A stretch of DNA of 64,000 nt from Palsa-504 sp963705835 (GCA_963705835.1 CAVPLC010000052.1:62001-126000), one strand, 5' to 3'. Positions 17,302 to 28,083 are shown, counted from the stretch's first letter. Numbers and translations: made by a program. The notes: generated from the letters alone by a model not told the origin.

Positions 17302-18130
17302 GCGGGTGCATCGCCGCCACGGCGCGGAGGGCTTCGCGGGTGGCAGGGACGTCGTGGACGCGGAAGATGCGGGCGCCCAGGCGGGCGCAGACCGCCAGGG
17401 TGGCGATCGTGCCCTCGGCGCGCTGGCCGACGGGGAGGGCGAGGGTTTCGCCGATGAAGTCCTTGTCGGCGACCGCTACGAGAACTGGCCAGCCCGTGGC
17501 GGTCAGGTCGGCCAGGCGGCGGGTGAGCTCGAGCGACTGCCAGGTGTTCTTGCCGAAGTCGTGGGCGGGATCCACGAGGATGGAGTGTTCGGGGACGCCC
17601 GATGCCACGGCCCGTTCGGCATAATTCGTGACGTAGGCGGTGACGTCGGTCACGAGATCCCGGTAGGCCGGGCGGTGCGGGCGGGTGCGCGGGGGCAGGC
17701 CGCCGGCGTGTGAGCAGACCAGGCCGATGCGGTGGGCGGCCGCGATCTCGGCGAGGCTGGGGTCCGCGCCGCCCCAGGCGTCGTTGAGCAGGTCGGCTCC
17801 GGCCTGGGCGACCACCTCGCCGACCTCGGCGCGCCAGGTATCGACGCTGATCACGACGTCGGGATGCCGTTCGCGTACCGCCGCGACCAGGCCCGCCACC
17901 CGGTCGATCTCCGCCGCGCTGGTCACCTCTTCGCCCGGCCCGGCCTTGACCCCGCCGATGTCGACGATCTCGGCCCCGTCGGCCACCGCCTGGCTGGCCG
18001 CGTCGAGGGCGGTGCCGAACTCCGCGGTGGCGCCGCGATCAAAGAACGAGTCGGGCGTCCGGTTGATCACCGCCATGATCCCGAACGACCCGGGGCGCCA
18101 CTCCCGGGTGCCCAGCCGCAGGCATCCCAC
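17291..18130 (-). CDS. folP: Dihydropteroate synthase
   Basis: Condenses 6-hydroxymethyl-dihydropterin pyrophosphate with p-aminobenzoate in folate synthesis. 279 residues. Motifs: GIMAVINRTPDSFFDRGAT (pterin-binding loop 1), AEIVDIGGVKAGPGEEV, VISVDTWRAEV and NDAWGGADPSL. It resembles the actinobacterial FolP2 group, whose members may not all make folate, so the assignment is to family rather than proven activity. GTG at 18130 (MGCLRLGTREW) is chosen because it begins the conserved strand; the frame is open 26 codons upstream but overlaps the divergent guaB1 start. Its end overlaps the TetR 3' end by 11 bases. Confidence 0.86.
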   Translation of the reverse strand: MGCLRLGTREWRPGSFGIMAVINRTPDSFFDRGATAEFGTALDAASQAVADGAEIVDIGGVKAGPGEEVTSAAEIDRVAGLVAAVRERHPDVVISVDTWRAEVGEVVAQAGADLLNDAWGGADPSLAEIAAAHRIGLVCSHAGGLPPRTRPHRPAYRDLVTDVTAYVTNYAERAVASGVPEHSILVDPAHDFGKNTWQSLELTRRLADLTATGWPVLVAVADKDFIGETLALPVGQRAEGTIATLAVCARLGARIFRVHDVPATREALRAVAAMHPPTR

Positions 18131-18175
18131 CGGCAGGAGGCTATAGCACCGGCGCGGGTCGGGGAGAATCTCTAC

Positions 18176-19612
18176 GTGCGATTTCTCAACGGGCAAGCTC
18201 CCGAGCATGACCTGACGTACAGCGACGTCTTCATGGTGCCGGGCCGGTCGGCGGTCGGATCGCGGCTGGACGTCGACCTGGCCACCGCGGACGGCAGCGG
18301 CGCCACCATCCCCATCGTGACCGCCAACATGACCGCGGTCTCAGGGCGGCGGATGGCCGAGACCGTGGCGCGGCGCGGCGGCCTGGCCATCTTGCCCCAG
18401 GACATCCCGGCCGATGTGGTCGCGGACGTGATCGCGTGGGTCAAGTCACGGGACCTGGTGGTGGAGACCGCGCTGACCCTCGGGCCGGGCGACACCGCGG
18501 GCGACGCGCTGAGCCTGCTGCCCAAGCGGGCGCACAACGCGGTGGTGGTGGTCGAGGACGGGCGGCCGGTCGGCGTGGCCACCGAGGCCGACTGCCTGGG
18601 CGTGGACCGGTTCACCCAGCTCCGCCAGGTCATGTCGGCCGACCCGTTCACGCTGCCCGCGGGCACCCCGCCCGAGCAGGCGTTCGCGCTGCTGCACGAG
18701 GGCCGGCACCGGCTCGCGCCTGTGGTGGACGGGTCGGGGCGCTGCCTGGGCATCATGACCCGGACCGGGGCGCTGCGCGCCACGCTCTACTCCCCCGCGG
18801 TCGACGCCTCGGGACGGCTGCGGGTAGGCGCCGCGATCGGCGTCAACGGCGACGTGGCGGCCAAGGCCAAGCTGCTGCTCGACGCGGGCGCGGACGTGCT
18901 GGTGGTGGACACCGCGCACGGGCACCAGGAGAAGATGATCTGCGCGCTGGCCGCGGTGCGCTCGCTGACGCCCTCGGTTCCCGTGGTGGGCGGCAACGTG
19001 GTCACCGCCGCCGGGGTCGCCGACCTGGTCGAGGCCGGGGCGGACATCGTGAAGGTGGGCGTGGGGCCCGGCGCCATGTGCACCACCCGGATGATGACCG
19101 GGGTGGGGCGGCCGCAGTTCTCCGCGGTGCTGGAGTGCGCCGAGCGAGCCAGGCGGCTCGGCGCGTCGGTGTGGGCCGACGGCGGGGTCAGGCACCCTCG
19201 GGACGTGGCGCTGGCGCTGGCCGCGGGCGCGTCCAACGTGATGATCGGGTCGTGGTTCGCGGGCACGTACGAGTCCCCGGGCGATACGTTCCGCTCCCCG
19301 GAGGGGCGGCTGTACAAGGAGAGCTTCGGGATGGCCTCGGCGCGCGCGGTGCGGCTGCGCTCGGCCAGCGACAGCCCGTTCGAGCGGGCCCGCAAGGAAC
19401 TGTTCGAGGAGGGCATCTCCTCGGCGCGCATGTACCTGGATCCCGTGCGCCCCGGCGTGGAGGACCTGATCGACATGATCGTGGCCGGGCTGCGCTCCTC
19501 GTGCGCCTACGCCGGGGCCCGGGACCTGGCCGAGTTCACGGACCGGGCGGTGGTCGGCGTGCAGAGCGCGTCCGGCTACAGCGAGGGCATGCCCGTGCCT
19601 ACGAGCTGGTAG
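18176..19612 (+). CDS. guaB1: GuaB1-family IMPDH-related protein (probable GMP reductase)
   Basis: 478 residues, TIM barrel of the IMPDH/GMP reductase superfamily with an inserted CBS pair (about residues 95-205: KRAHNAVVVVEDGRPVGVAT ... HRLAPVVDGSGRCLGIMTRT). The catalytic cysteine loop reads GPGAMCTTRMMTGVGRPQ, and ADGGVRHPRDVALALAAGAS follows. GuaB1 is a distinct actinobacterial subfamily; work on mycobacterial GuaB1 indicates GMP reductase rather than IMP dehydrogenase activity, so it likely serves purine salvage. GTG 18176 has a GGGGAG site nine bases upstream. It is divergent from folP with only 45 bases between the starts, so the promoters must overlap. Confidence 0.9.
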   Translation: MRFLNGQAPEHDLTYSDVFMVPGRSAVGSRLDVDLATADGSGATIPIVTANMTAVSGRRMAETVARRGGLAILPQDIPADVVADVIAWVKSRDLVVETALTLGPGDTAGDALSLLPKRAHNAVVVVEDGRPVGVATEADCLGVDRFTQLRQVMSADPFTLPAGTPPEQAFALLHEGRHRLAPVVDGSGRCLGIMTRTGALRATLYSPAVDASGRLRVGAAIGVNGDVAAKAKLLLDAGADVLVVDTAHGHQEKMICALAAVRSLTPSVPVVGGNVVTAAGVADLVEAGADIVKVGVGPGAMCTTRMMTGVGRPQFSAVLECAERARRLGASVWADGGVRHPRDVALALAAGASNVMIGSWFAGTYESPGDTFRSPEGRLYKESFGMASARAVRLRSASDSPFERARKELFEEGISSARMYLDPVRPGVEDLIDMIVAGLRSSCAYAGARDLAEFTDRAVVGVQSASGYSEGMPVPTSW

Positions 19613-19621
19613 GTAACGGGC

Positions 19622-20119
19622 TCAGCCGGTGGCGTTGAGCCAGCGGACCGGGGCGCCGTCGGCGGCGCGGCGGAAGGGCTCGAGCTCGTTGTCCCACGCC
19701 GTTCCGAGCAGGCGGGCGATCTCGTCCTCCAGCGAGGCGGCGCCCACCTGCGCCGTCATGGTGACGACCGCGCGGAGCCGGTTCTCCGGCACCAGGATGT
19801 CGCCGTTAGCCCCCGTGACGGCGGTGAAGATGCCCAGGTCCGGCGTGTAGCAGTGGCGCACGCCGTCGCAGCCCGGCGAGCCGTCCTCCGTGACCTCGAA
19901 CCGGAGCCGGTTCCAGCCGGCCAGCGCGGACGCGATCTCTCCCGCCGTGCCCGGCCGCGCCTGCCAGGTCAGCTCGGCACGCAGCGATCCAGGCGCGGCG
20001 GGCTGGCCGACCCAGGGCATGCTGACGTGCGCCCCCACGATTCCGGCTACTGCCCACTCGATATGCGGGCAGAGCGCCGGGGGCGCGGAATGAACGTACA
20101 AAACACCATGTGCGGACAC
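19622..20119 (-). CDS. DUF3145 family protein
   Basis: 165 residues, starting at GTG 20119 (MSAHGVLYVHSAPPALCPH) with an AGGAGG site four bases before it. Matches the actinobacterial DUF3145 family over its length: WAVAGIVGAHVSMPWVGQPA, RFEVTEDGSPGCDGVRHCYT, LGTAWDNELEPFRRAADG. Function unknown, cytoplasmic. Convergent with guaB1 and downstream of lnt in the same direction. Confidence 0.88.
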   Translation of the reverse strand: MSAHGVLYVHSAPPALCPHIEWAVAGIVGAHVSMPWVGQPAAPGSLRAELTWQARPGTAGEIASALAGWNRLRFEVTEDGSPGCDGVRHCYTPDLGIFTAVTGANGDILVPENRLRAVVTMTAQVGAASLEDEIARLLGTAWDNELEPFRRAADGAPVRWLNATG

Positions 20120-20160
20120 CGTGCCTCCTAAGACGAGGTTCGCCTTCCCCAGCGGCCTCG

Positions 20161-21808
20161 TCAGCTCGGCACGGACTGCCCTACATATTGTGCCTCATGC
20201 CCGCCGCCGACACCAGCTCTCCGGCCAGGAAGACCACGTGAATTCGCAAACATGACCAAGGCGGCGGCCACGGCGACGCCCAACGCGACCCACGGCACGT
20301 AGTCACCGAGGCGGTCGTAGATGGTCCTGGCCGAGACCGCGGGCAGGCCCAGCCGGACGGTGACCACGCCGTGGTCGGACTGGCCCATCCAGGCCAGCTG
20401 CCTGCCGCGGGCGTCGTACGCGACCGTGTCTCCGGTCAGCGCGGCCTGGACGACCGGGCGCCCGGTCTCGGCGGCGCGCACCGCGGCCAGCGATGCGTGC
20501 TGGTCCGGCCCCCAGGTGCCCTGGAAGGTCGACGTGGCCGACTGGTAGACGATCAGCTGCGCACCCAGGTCGGTGTCCACCCGGGACATGTCGGGGAACG
20601 CGGACTCGAAGCAGATCAGCACGCCGATCGGCAGCGGGCGGCCTTGCCCGTCGGTCGCCTGCAGCAGGTGCGCGCCGGTGCCGGGGAACATGTTCGACGA
20701 CGCCGCCTTGCTGATCTTGGTGAGCCAGCCGAGTTGCTGCCGGAACGGTATGTACTCGCCGAACGGCACCAGCCGCGTCTTGATGTAGATGCCCTTGATC
20801 CCGGAGGGACTGACCAGGACCGCCCACTTCTCGTGGCCCTTGCCGGGCGGCGTGGCGTCCTGGTTGACCAGGATTTCGGCACCGTCCTTGGCGGACAGCG
20901 CCTCGATCTGGCTCAGCAGGGCGGCCGACTTCGGCAGCGTGAGGTCCTCGGCGATGCTGCTCTCGCCCCAGACGATCAGGTCGGGCCGCGACCCCGCCGA
21001 GCGTGCCGCCCTGGCTCAGCTCGGCGGTCAGCGTCTCCGACGCGTGCTCGCGCAGGCTCACGTTGCTGAGCACGCCCGGCTGCACCATGGCCACGGTGAC
21101 GTGGCGGACGGCGGGGCTGGCCGGGGTGAGCGCGAACGCCAGCGGCCCGGCCAAGACGCTGGCCAGCCCGGCGGCCACGCCGAGTGCGGCCAGCCCGGCC
21201 CGCCATGTGGCGCCGGGCACCACGGCCGGGCCGACCCGCGGCAGCGACTCGATCGCGAGCACGATGGCCACGTTGGCCATGACCAGCGCGACGCTGACCA
21301 GCCAGACACCGCCCACCGCGGCGAGGGCGAGCACGGCGGGATGCTGCCACTGGCTGGCGCCGAACACCGCCCACGGGCCGCCCAGGGCCTGCCAGGAGCG
21401 CAGCCACTCGGTGAGCAGCCAGCAGCTCGGCACGACGACCAGCGCGGCCAGCGCCCGCGGCCAGGTCAGCGGCGGCCGCAGCAGCTTCCACACGGCCACC
21501 CCGAACGGCACCCACAGCACACCGAACACCGCGGCGACCAGCAGCACCCCCGGGCCGATCTCCGGCGCCATCCAGTACAGCGCCGCGATGAGGTACCCGG
21601 CGCCCAGCCACCAGGCACGTACCCCGCCCTCGCGCGCCGTGGGCGACCTGATGATGAGCACCAGCCCGGGAACGAGCCCGAACCAGGCCAGGAACTCCAG
21701 GTTCGCGTCGGGGAAGGTGAGCACGAGCAGCGCGCCGCACAGCAGCATCAGGAAGCGGACCGACCTGATCCACCTGACCGGCCTGGCCAACACGCTGCGC
21801 ACCCGCAC
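20161..21808 (-). pseudogene. lnt: Apolipoprotein N-acyltransferase, single-base frameshift
   Basis: Transfers an acyl chain to the N-terminal cysteine of lipoproteins at the outer face of the membrane. The first 270 residues form the membrane domain (FLMLLCGALLVLTFPDANLE onwards), then a nitrilase-like domain. Its catalytic triad is visible across two frames: Glu in PDLIVWGESSIAEDL, Lys in SGIKGIYIKTRLVPFGEYIP, Cys in IGVLICFESAFPDMS. The frame breaks at the C run 20992-20995, where one base too many turns GGSRPDLIVWGE into another frame. Corrected length is about 548 residues. I think it is a working gene with a sequence error. Confidence 0.83.
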
Positions 21809-21856
21809 GTCCCTATTGTCTCAGGCCGCTGGCGTTGCTGCTAAAGCGGCGGAGGC

Positions 21857-22519
21857 TTAGTTTTCGCTGGAGGAGAAGATCCGCAGGAAGAACAGGAACA
21901 CGTTCAGCGCGTCGAGGAAGATCGAGGCGGCGAGCAACGGCGCGGAGTCCAGGTCCGTCGAGCGCCGCAGCCGCTGGAAGTCGAACGCGGTCAGGCCCGC
22001 GAAGATGACCAGGCCGAGGACCGAGTAGATCAGGTCGCCGTGCGGGATACGGACGAAGATCAGCACGATGCCGAACACGATGAGGGCGACCAGGGCCCAG
22101 AAACTGACCCGGGCGAGCCCGGACAGGTCCCGCCGGGTCGCGTAGCCGGCCGCCCCGAAGCCGGCGATGAACAGCGCGGTGGCGCCGCCGGCCTGCCACA
22201 ACGTCTGCGGGCTGGTGTCCGCGTAGTAGACCAGCAGGGGCGCCATGGCCAGCCCCAGCGCGGTGCCGAACGCGAGGAGCAGTACCGTGGACGCGGTCCC
22301 GGATCCGGACCGCCGGGCGGTGAAGTTCATGGCGATCAGGCAGCCGAAGGCGACGATGAACCAGACGAAGGTCCAGCCGTGCGACAGGTGCCGCCCCAGG
22401 TAGGCGCCCAGGGCGAACAAGCCCGCGGTCACCGCCACGTACCCCATGGTCTGCCCGAACAGGGTGCGCGTGCGGTCCTGAGCCGCCGCCCCGTACCTGC
22501 CGTAGGTCAAGTCGCTCAT
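21857..22519 (-). CDS. Bax inhibitor-1/YccA family membrane protein
   Basis: 220 residues with seven predicted hydrophobic segments and the BI-1 pattern: a polar start (MSDLTYGRYGAAAQDRTR), then segments such as TMGYVAVTAGLFALGAYLG, and a C-terminal LAASIFLDALNVFLFFLRIF. Bacterial members act as pH-dependent Ca2+ leak channels in the few cases studied; here the role is unknown. Upstream of lnt in the same direction, 48 bases apart. Confidence 0.86.
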   Translation of the reverse strand: MSDLTYGRYGAAAQDRTRTLFGQTMGYVAVTAGLFALGAYLGRHLSHGWTFVWFIVAFGCLIAMNFTARRSGSGTASTVLLLAFGTALGLAMAPLLVYYADTSPQTLWQAGGATALFIAGFGAAGYATRRDLSGLARVSFWALVALIVFGIVLIFVRIPHGDLIYSVLGLVIFAGLTAFDFQRLRRSTDLDSAPLLAASIFLDALNVFLFFLRIFSSSEN

Positions 22520-22572
22520 AGGTCAAAGTTAGCGGGCCGCGAGCGCACGGTGCCCGCGGGTCGGCCATCGTG

Positions 22573-23223
22573 CTACAGCCCTAGGACGGCGTCCACGGTC
22601 AGCGCGGCCAGGCCGGGCAGGACCAGGCTGGTCTGGGCCAGGGCGTCCGGGTCGGGCGGGTACCGCGGCTGCGGGATCGCGATCACCCGCAGACCCGCGG
22701 CGGCGGCCGAGCGGAGCCCGTTCGAGGAGTCCTCGACGGCCGCGCAGTCGCCTGGCGGGACGCCGAGCTCGGCGGCCACCGCGAGGTAGATGTCCGGGGC
22801 CGGCTTGCCGTGCGCGACCTGCTCGGTCGACATCACCACCGAGAAGCACGAGCGCAGGCCGGCGGCCTTGAGCACGGTCTGGATCAGCACCGCGGGCGCC
22901 GAACTGGCCACGCCGAGCGGCCAGCGGGCGGCGATCCGGTGCACGGCGTCCACGGCGCCGTCCATGAGCGGGACGTGCTCGGCGTACCTGGCCGCCATCC
23001 GGTCGACGACCATGGTCGCGACCTGGTCCGGGGGCAGGCCGACGCCGAGATCCTCGCTCAGGTACCTGGCCCATTCCGGGGTGCTCATGCCCATGATCCT
23101 GCGCTGGGCGTCCGGGGACCAGTGCCCGCCCCGCTCGGCCACCAGGCCGCGGCGCACCTGCTCCCAGACCGGCTCGGAGTCGATCAGCACGCCGTCCAGG
23201 TCGAACACGACTGCCTTGATCAT
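22573..23223 (-). CDS. HAD-superfamily phosphatase (beta-phosphoglucomutase-like)
   Basis: 216 residues. HAD motif I VVFDLDGVLID (nucleophile D8, acid/base D10), a helical cap, motif II GVASSAPA, motif III GKPAPDIYL and motif IV AVEDSSNGLRSA. The short size and GVLIDSEPVW fit subfamily IA, such as beta-phosphoglucomutases and sugar phosphatases. It starts two bases after the coxM stop, so it is probably the last gene of the cox operon, though its substrate there is unknown. Confidence 0.88.
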   Translation of the reverse strand: MIKAVVFDLDGVLIDSEPVWEQVRRGLVAERGGHWSPDAQRRIMGMSTPEWARYLSEDLGVGLPPDQVATMVVDRMAARYAEHVPLMDGAVDAVHRIAARWPLGVASSAPAVLIQTVLKAAGLRSCFSVVMSTEQVAHGKPAPDIYLAVAAELGVPPGDCAAVEDSSNGLRSAAAAGLRVIAIPQPRYPPDPDALAQTSLVLPGLAALTVDAVLGL

Positions 23224-23225
23224 GT

Positions 23226-24040
23226 CTAGGCGCGCGAGCCGGCCTCCGTCAGGGCGCGGGAGACCAGGACGCGGGCCAGGTGTTCGCGGTACTCGCGGCT
23301 GGCGCGGATGTCCGAGGCGGCGCTGGTGCCCTCGGCGGCGTGCGCGGCGGCGTCCGCGGGTGACGCCCCGGCCGCCAGGGCCGCCTCCACGGCGGTGGCG
23401 CGCAGCGGGGTTCCGCCCATGTTGACCAGCGCGACCTGGCCGCCCTGGACGGCGACGCCGACGATGGCCCAGTCGATGGCCCGCTGGTTGAACTTCTGGA
23501 ACGACCAGCCCGCGGCGGCGGGCTTGGGCACCCGGATCTCGGTGAGCAGTTCCCCCGGCTCGAGCACCGTCTCGAACAGGCCCTGGAAGAACTCCCCGAT
23601 GCCGATCTCCCGCGAGCCGTCGGTACCCCGGGCGACCAGCGTGGCGTCCAGGGCGAGCAGCACGGCGGGCAGGTCGGAGGCGGGGTCGGCGTGCGCGATC
23701 GAGCCGCCGATCGTGCCGCGGTGGCGGATCTGCGGGTCGCCGACCTGGCCGGCCGCGTGCGCCAGCAGCGGTACCTCGCGGGCCAGCAAGGCGGAGTGCT
23801 CCACGTCGTGGTGCCTGGTCAGCGCCCCGATCGCGACGTGGGATCCCTGGTCGGTGACGTAGGACAGGTCACGCAGGCCGCCCAGGTCGATGATGACCTC
23901 GGGGGCGGCCAGCCGCAGCTTCATCAGCGGCAGCAGCGAATGGCCGCCGGCCAGGAACTTGGCGTCCTCGCCGTATTCGGCGGCCAGGTCGCAGGCCTCC
24001 TCGGCCGAGCCGGCCCGCTTGTAGGTGAACGACGACGGGA

Positions 24041-24044
<4 letters not shown>
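23226..24044 (-). CDS. coxM: Molybdenum hydroxylase medium subunit, FAD-binding (CoxM type)
   Basis: 272 residues of the FAD-binding medium chain of CO dehydrogenase/xanthine dehydrogenase-family enzymes. Motifs: AKFLAGGHSLLPLMKLRLA, which holds FAD, and RHRGTIGGSIAHADPASDLP, which binds the FAD pyrophosphate. It passes electrons from the 2Fe-2S small subunit to the quinone pool or another acceptor. GTG 24044 (MIPSSFTYKRAGS) overlaps the stop of coxS (GTGA), showing translational coupling. Gene symbol reflects family, not proven CO oxidation. Confidence 0.88.
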
Positions 24045-24537
<493 letters not shown>

Positions 24538-24541
<4 letters not shown>

Positions 24542-26841
24542 TGGTTACTCGCTTTCGATGCCTCGTTGATGGCGGCCCAGATCCGCTGGGGGGTGGCTGG
24601 CATGTCGATGTGCCTGACCCCGAGGTGCGCGACCGCGTCGACGACCGCGTTCTGGACCGCGGGGGTCGAGCCGATCGTGCCCGCCTCGCCGATGCCCTTG
24701 ACGCCCAGGGGGTTCAGGTCGGTGGGCGTCTCGCTGGTCACCAGCTCGAAGCTGGGCAAGTCGGGCGCTGAGATGGCCGCGTAGTCGGCGAGCGTGGAGG
24801 TCAGCGGGTTGCCGTCGGCGTCGTAGAGGACCTCTTCGAGCAGCGCCTGGGCCGCGCCCTGGGCGATCCCGCCGTGCCGCTGGCCCTCGGTCAGCACCGG
24901 GTTCAGTATCGTCCCGGCGTCGTCGACGGTCACGTGCCGCAGCAGCCTCGCCTGGCCGGTTTCGGTGTCGACTTCCACCACGGACACGTGGGTTCCGAAC
25001 GGGAACGTGGGCCGCTCCTGGATGAAGCTCACGTCGGCGATCAGGCTGCCGCCGCTGGCGTGACCGGCGACCTGGGCCCAGGACAGCGCCGTGTCCGGGT
25101 CGCCGCGCACCTGCCACAGCCCGGTGCTCGTATCGAGCACCACGTCGGCTTCGGCGGCCTCGAGCATCTCCGCGGCGTGGTGCCGCGCCTCGTCCTTGAC
25201 CTCGACCGCCGCCTTGTGCACCGCCGAGCCGCCGAGCTGCAGCGAGCGGGAGCCGTAGGTGCCGACGCCGACCGGGATCAGGTCGGTGTCCCCGTGGATG
25301 ACCGTGACCTGGTCCATCGGGATGCCGAGCTCGTCCTGCACGAGCATGGCCCACGCGGTGTGGTGCCCCTGGCCGTGCGCCGAACTGCCGGTGTAGACGG
25401 TGGCCGAGCCGTTGTCCGTCACCTCGATCTTGGCGGTCTCGCCGAGGTCCGGGTCCGGTGCGGTGATCTCGACGTAGGAGGACAAGCCGATACCGAGTTG
25501 CTTAGGGTCACCGCTGGCGCGCCGGCGCTGCTGTTCCTCGCGGAGCTGCTCGTAGCCCGCCGCGGCCAGCGCCTTGTCCAGCGCGTCGTCGTACTGGCCG
25601 GTGTCGTACATGACACCGGTCTTGGTCTGGAAGGGGAACTTGTCCGGGGCGATGAAGTTGCGCCGCCTGACCTCCGCCGGGTCCATGCCGATCTCGGCGG
25701 CGAACAGGTCAACCGCGCGCTCGACGGCCGCCGTGGCCTCGGGCCGGCCGGCCCCCCGGTAGGCGGCGATCGGCGTCGTGTTGGTGACGGCCTGCCGGAA
25801 CCCGGCTTGCACGTCCGGGATGTCGTACACGCCGGGTGCCATCAGGCAGGTCATGAACGGCAGGAGCCCGCCGATGCGCTGGTAGGCGCCCATGTCCTGG
25901 ATGACGTCGATGCGGTAGGCGAGGATGCGGCCGTCCCGGCTGCCGCCGATCTTGATGTGCTGCAGCTGGCTGCGGCCCTGCGTCATCGCGACCAGGTTCT
26001 CGCTGCGGGTCTCGGCCCAGCGCAGCGCCCGGCCGGTTTTCCTGGCCGCCCAGGCGATGGTGATCGTGTCCCGGTCGATGCCGATCTTGGCGCCGAACCC
26101 GCCGCCCACGTCGGGCACCACCACGCGGATCTGGTCGGGCGCCATGCCCAGGGCGCCGGCCAGGATGAACCGGCTTATCTGCGCGTTCTGCGAGCTGGCC
26201 CACACGGTCAGCTTGCCGTTCTCGTAGCTCGCGGCCGTGGCCCGCCCCTCCATCGGGAGGCAGGCGACCCGCTGGTTGACGATGTCCTGCTCGACGACCA
26301 CGTCGCAGGCGTCGAACGGGGTGTCGTCGGTGGACACGGGGTTCTGTACGGCGATGTTGGTGCCGGCGGCGGGGAACAGCAGGGTCTGGTCGGCGACGGC
26401 GGCCGTCGGTCCCAGTACCACCGGCAGCGGGTCGTAGTCGACGGTGACCAGGTCGGCGGCGTCCTCGCCCTGGTAGCGGCCATCGGTAATCACCACCGCT
26501 ACCGGCTCGCCGACGAACCGCACCGTGTCGATCGCCAGCAAGGGCTCGGCCCACGGCCCGCCGAGCGGCGCCGGGCTGCCGTCCCACTCGCCTGAGCTCG
26601 GCGGCGGCGGGGCCAGGTCGTCCATGTCGCGGACGGTCAGCACCGCGATCACGCCGGGCTCGCTGAGAGCCTCGCTGGCGTCGATGCCGGTGATGCGGGC
26701 GTGAGCCACCGGGCTGCGCACGAAGGTCAGGCGCGCCGCGGCGTTGAGTTCCGGCGTACGCAGGTCGTCTACGTAGACGCCGCCCGCCGTCAGCAGCCGC
26801 GGGTCCTCCGTCCGGATGACCCGGGTGCCCATGATGCTCAT
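24538..26841 (-). CDS. coxL: Molybdenum hydroxylase large subunit, form II CO-dehydrogenase type
   Basis: 767 residues, molybdopterin cytosine dinucleotide-binding subunit of the xanthine oxidase family. The active-site loop reads AAYRGAGRPEATAA (residues 359-372). This AYRGAGR form marks form II (BMS/putative CODH); true form I CO dehydrogenases have AYXCSFR. The Mo-site glutamate lies in GVKGIGEAGTIGSTP near the C-terminus. ATG 26841 has GGAGG four bases upstream. It leads an operon coxL-coxS-coxM with ATGA/GTGA overlaps and perhaps the HAD gene. No maturation genes (coxD/E/F type) are nearby. The substrate could be CO or an organic molecule; form II members are biochemically unclear. Confidence 0.88.
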
Positions 26842-27003
26842 AGAACCTCCGCAGCTTGCGACCGTGCTGGCCTTCGCCAGCGAAACTACACCGCAGCGGC
26901 CCGGGGAACCATCGCCGGTCCACCAAAGCCGCCTGCAGGTAATTATGACTGAACCACGCAATACGGGTGATCAGGGTGGCGCTTTACGCTGCGGTATCGC
27001 TGC

Positions 27004-27261
27004 TTAGCTCTCGGGTGAGGCGCCTCTGGCCGTGACCCGGGGGTGATCGCGCCAGGCGGGCATGGTGGCCATGTAGTCGAGGGTCTGGCGCTCGATGTCC
27101 TGCCGCGTCGCGCCCGGATCGCGCCGGGCCTGCCAGCCGACCATCCGCTCGAAGCGTTCGTCGAACGACTGCAGGGCACCGCTCTCGTCGGTGCAGTAGC
27201 CGCAGTAGCGGCCGGTCTCGATGGGCATCCCGCAGCTCTCGCAGGCGTGCGTCGTGGTCAT
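27004..27261 (-). CDS. Small zinc-ribbon domain protein
   Basis: 85 residues. N-terminal zinc ribbon with ACESCGMPIETGRYCGYCTDE (two C-x2-C pairs), then SGALQSFDERFERMVGWQ and a short helical tail; this matches the family of putative zinc ribbons often annotated with AraC-type effector proteins. ATG 27261 has a strong AAGGAGG site seven bases upstream. It follows marR by 18 bases and precedes coxL by 162 bases, all in one direction. Function unknown. Confidence 0.82.
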   Translation of the reverse strand: MTTTHACESCGMPIETGRYCGYCTDESGALQSFDERFERMVGWQARRDPGATRQDIERQTLDYMATMPAWRDHPRVTARGASPES

Positions 27262-27279
27262 TGAGAATCCTCCTTGGTT

Positions 27280-27729
27280 TCATTCGGGTGGGACGGCCAG
27301 GTCCACGAGGGCCCGGAGCCCGGCGTTGATCTGGTCGGCCCGGCCGGGCGGCAGCCGGGCCATGGCGCGGGCGAGGTGATCCACGCCCAGCACCTCACGG
27401 TCCCGGCGCAGCATCTCGTGCCCGTCCGGGGTCAGCCAGATCAGCGTCCGCCGCCGGTCGGCCGGATCGCTCTCCCGCTCCAGCAGGCCCTGGCGCTCCA
27501 GGTGGGTCACGATCTCGCTGACCACCGACTGGGCCCTGGCCAGGTGCGTCGCGGCCTCACCCACGGTGAGCGGCCCGGCCAGCGCCAGGTGCTCGAGCAC
27601 GGCCCTCGACGCGCCCGGCAGCTGTTCGCGGGGCCCGTCGCGGCGGTGAAACGTCAGGTAGACGGCGCGGAAGAGCTCCGCGAACCGTTCGGCCGCAAGC
27701 CGCTCCTCGGTCGCTTGTTCCTCGGGCAC
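27280..27729 (-). CDS. MarR-family transcriptional regulator
   Basis: 149 residues, winged-helix dimeric regulator. The wHTH is at about residues 50-100: GPLTVGEAATHLARAQSVVS then EIVTHLERQGLLERESDPADRRRTLIWLT (wing with D-x-R-R). Probably a repressor released by a small ligand. It is first of a set marR - zinc ribbon - coxL-S-M transcribed the same way, so control of the cox operon is a reasonable inference but not shown. Confidence 0.88.
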   Translation of the reverse strand: MPEEQATEERLAAERFAELFRAVYLTFHRRDGPREQLPGASRAVLEHLALAGPLTVGEAATHLARAQSVVSEIVTHLERQGLLERESDPADRRRTLIWLTPDGHEMLRRDREVLGVDHLARAMARLPPGRADQINAGLRALVDLAVPPE

Positions 27730-28083
27730 GCCACCAGGGTTGCGGGCGAGGGATGGATCGTCAATCCCGATGGAATTCCTGGTTGGATGGAGCGACGGCG
27801 GTCCGGCGGCGGGAGGCGGCAGTGGCGGGCGAGCTTCGGTTCGGGGTGGTCAGTGAGTCCGTGCCGGACGGCCGGGCCTGGCTTGATCAACGTTGACGAC
27901 ACGGGGGACCAAGGACCGTTCGGTAAATAAAAGATCCTTGCGGGCCACCGTGGAAGCGGTCCGTAACCGTCGCCTCGCCGCCACATCACCGTCACCAGAG
28001 GGGCCGGTGACACGGGAAACCCGGACAGGCCAGACGACGCCTTGTAGCATCTCCTTCACCAAGCGTAGCGAGGGGTTGCTGAA
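27730..28083. other. Intergenic region between divergent marR and the anti-sigma-like gene
   Basis: 354 bases with no gene I can support. It must hold promoters for both neighbours. An AT-rich stretch near 27920-27935 (GGTAAATAAAAGATCC) is the only non-coding-looking landmark; I see no convincing hairpin or riboswitch. Confidence 0.6.

Noticed and set aside
24874..26595. 573-codon + strand open frame
   Set aside because: Antisense of coxL, His/Val/Asp-rich shadow with no domain.
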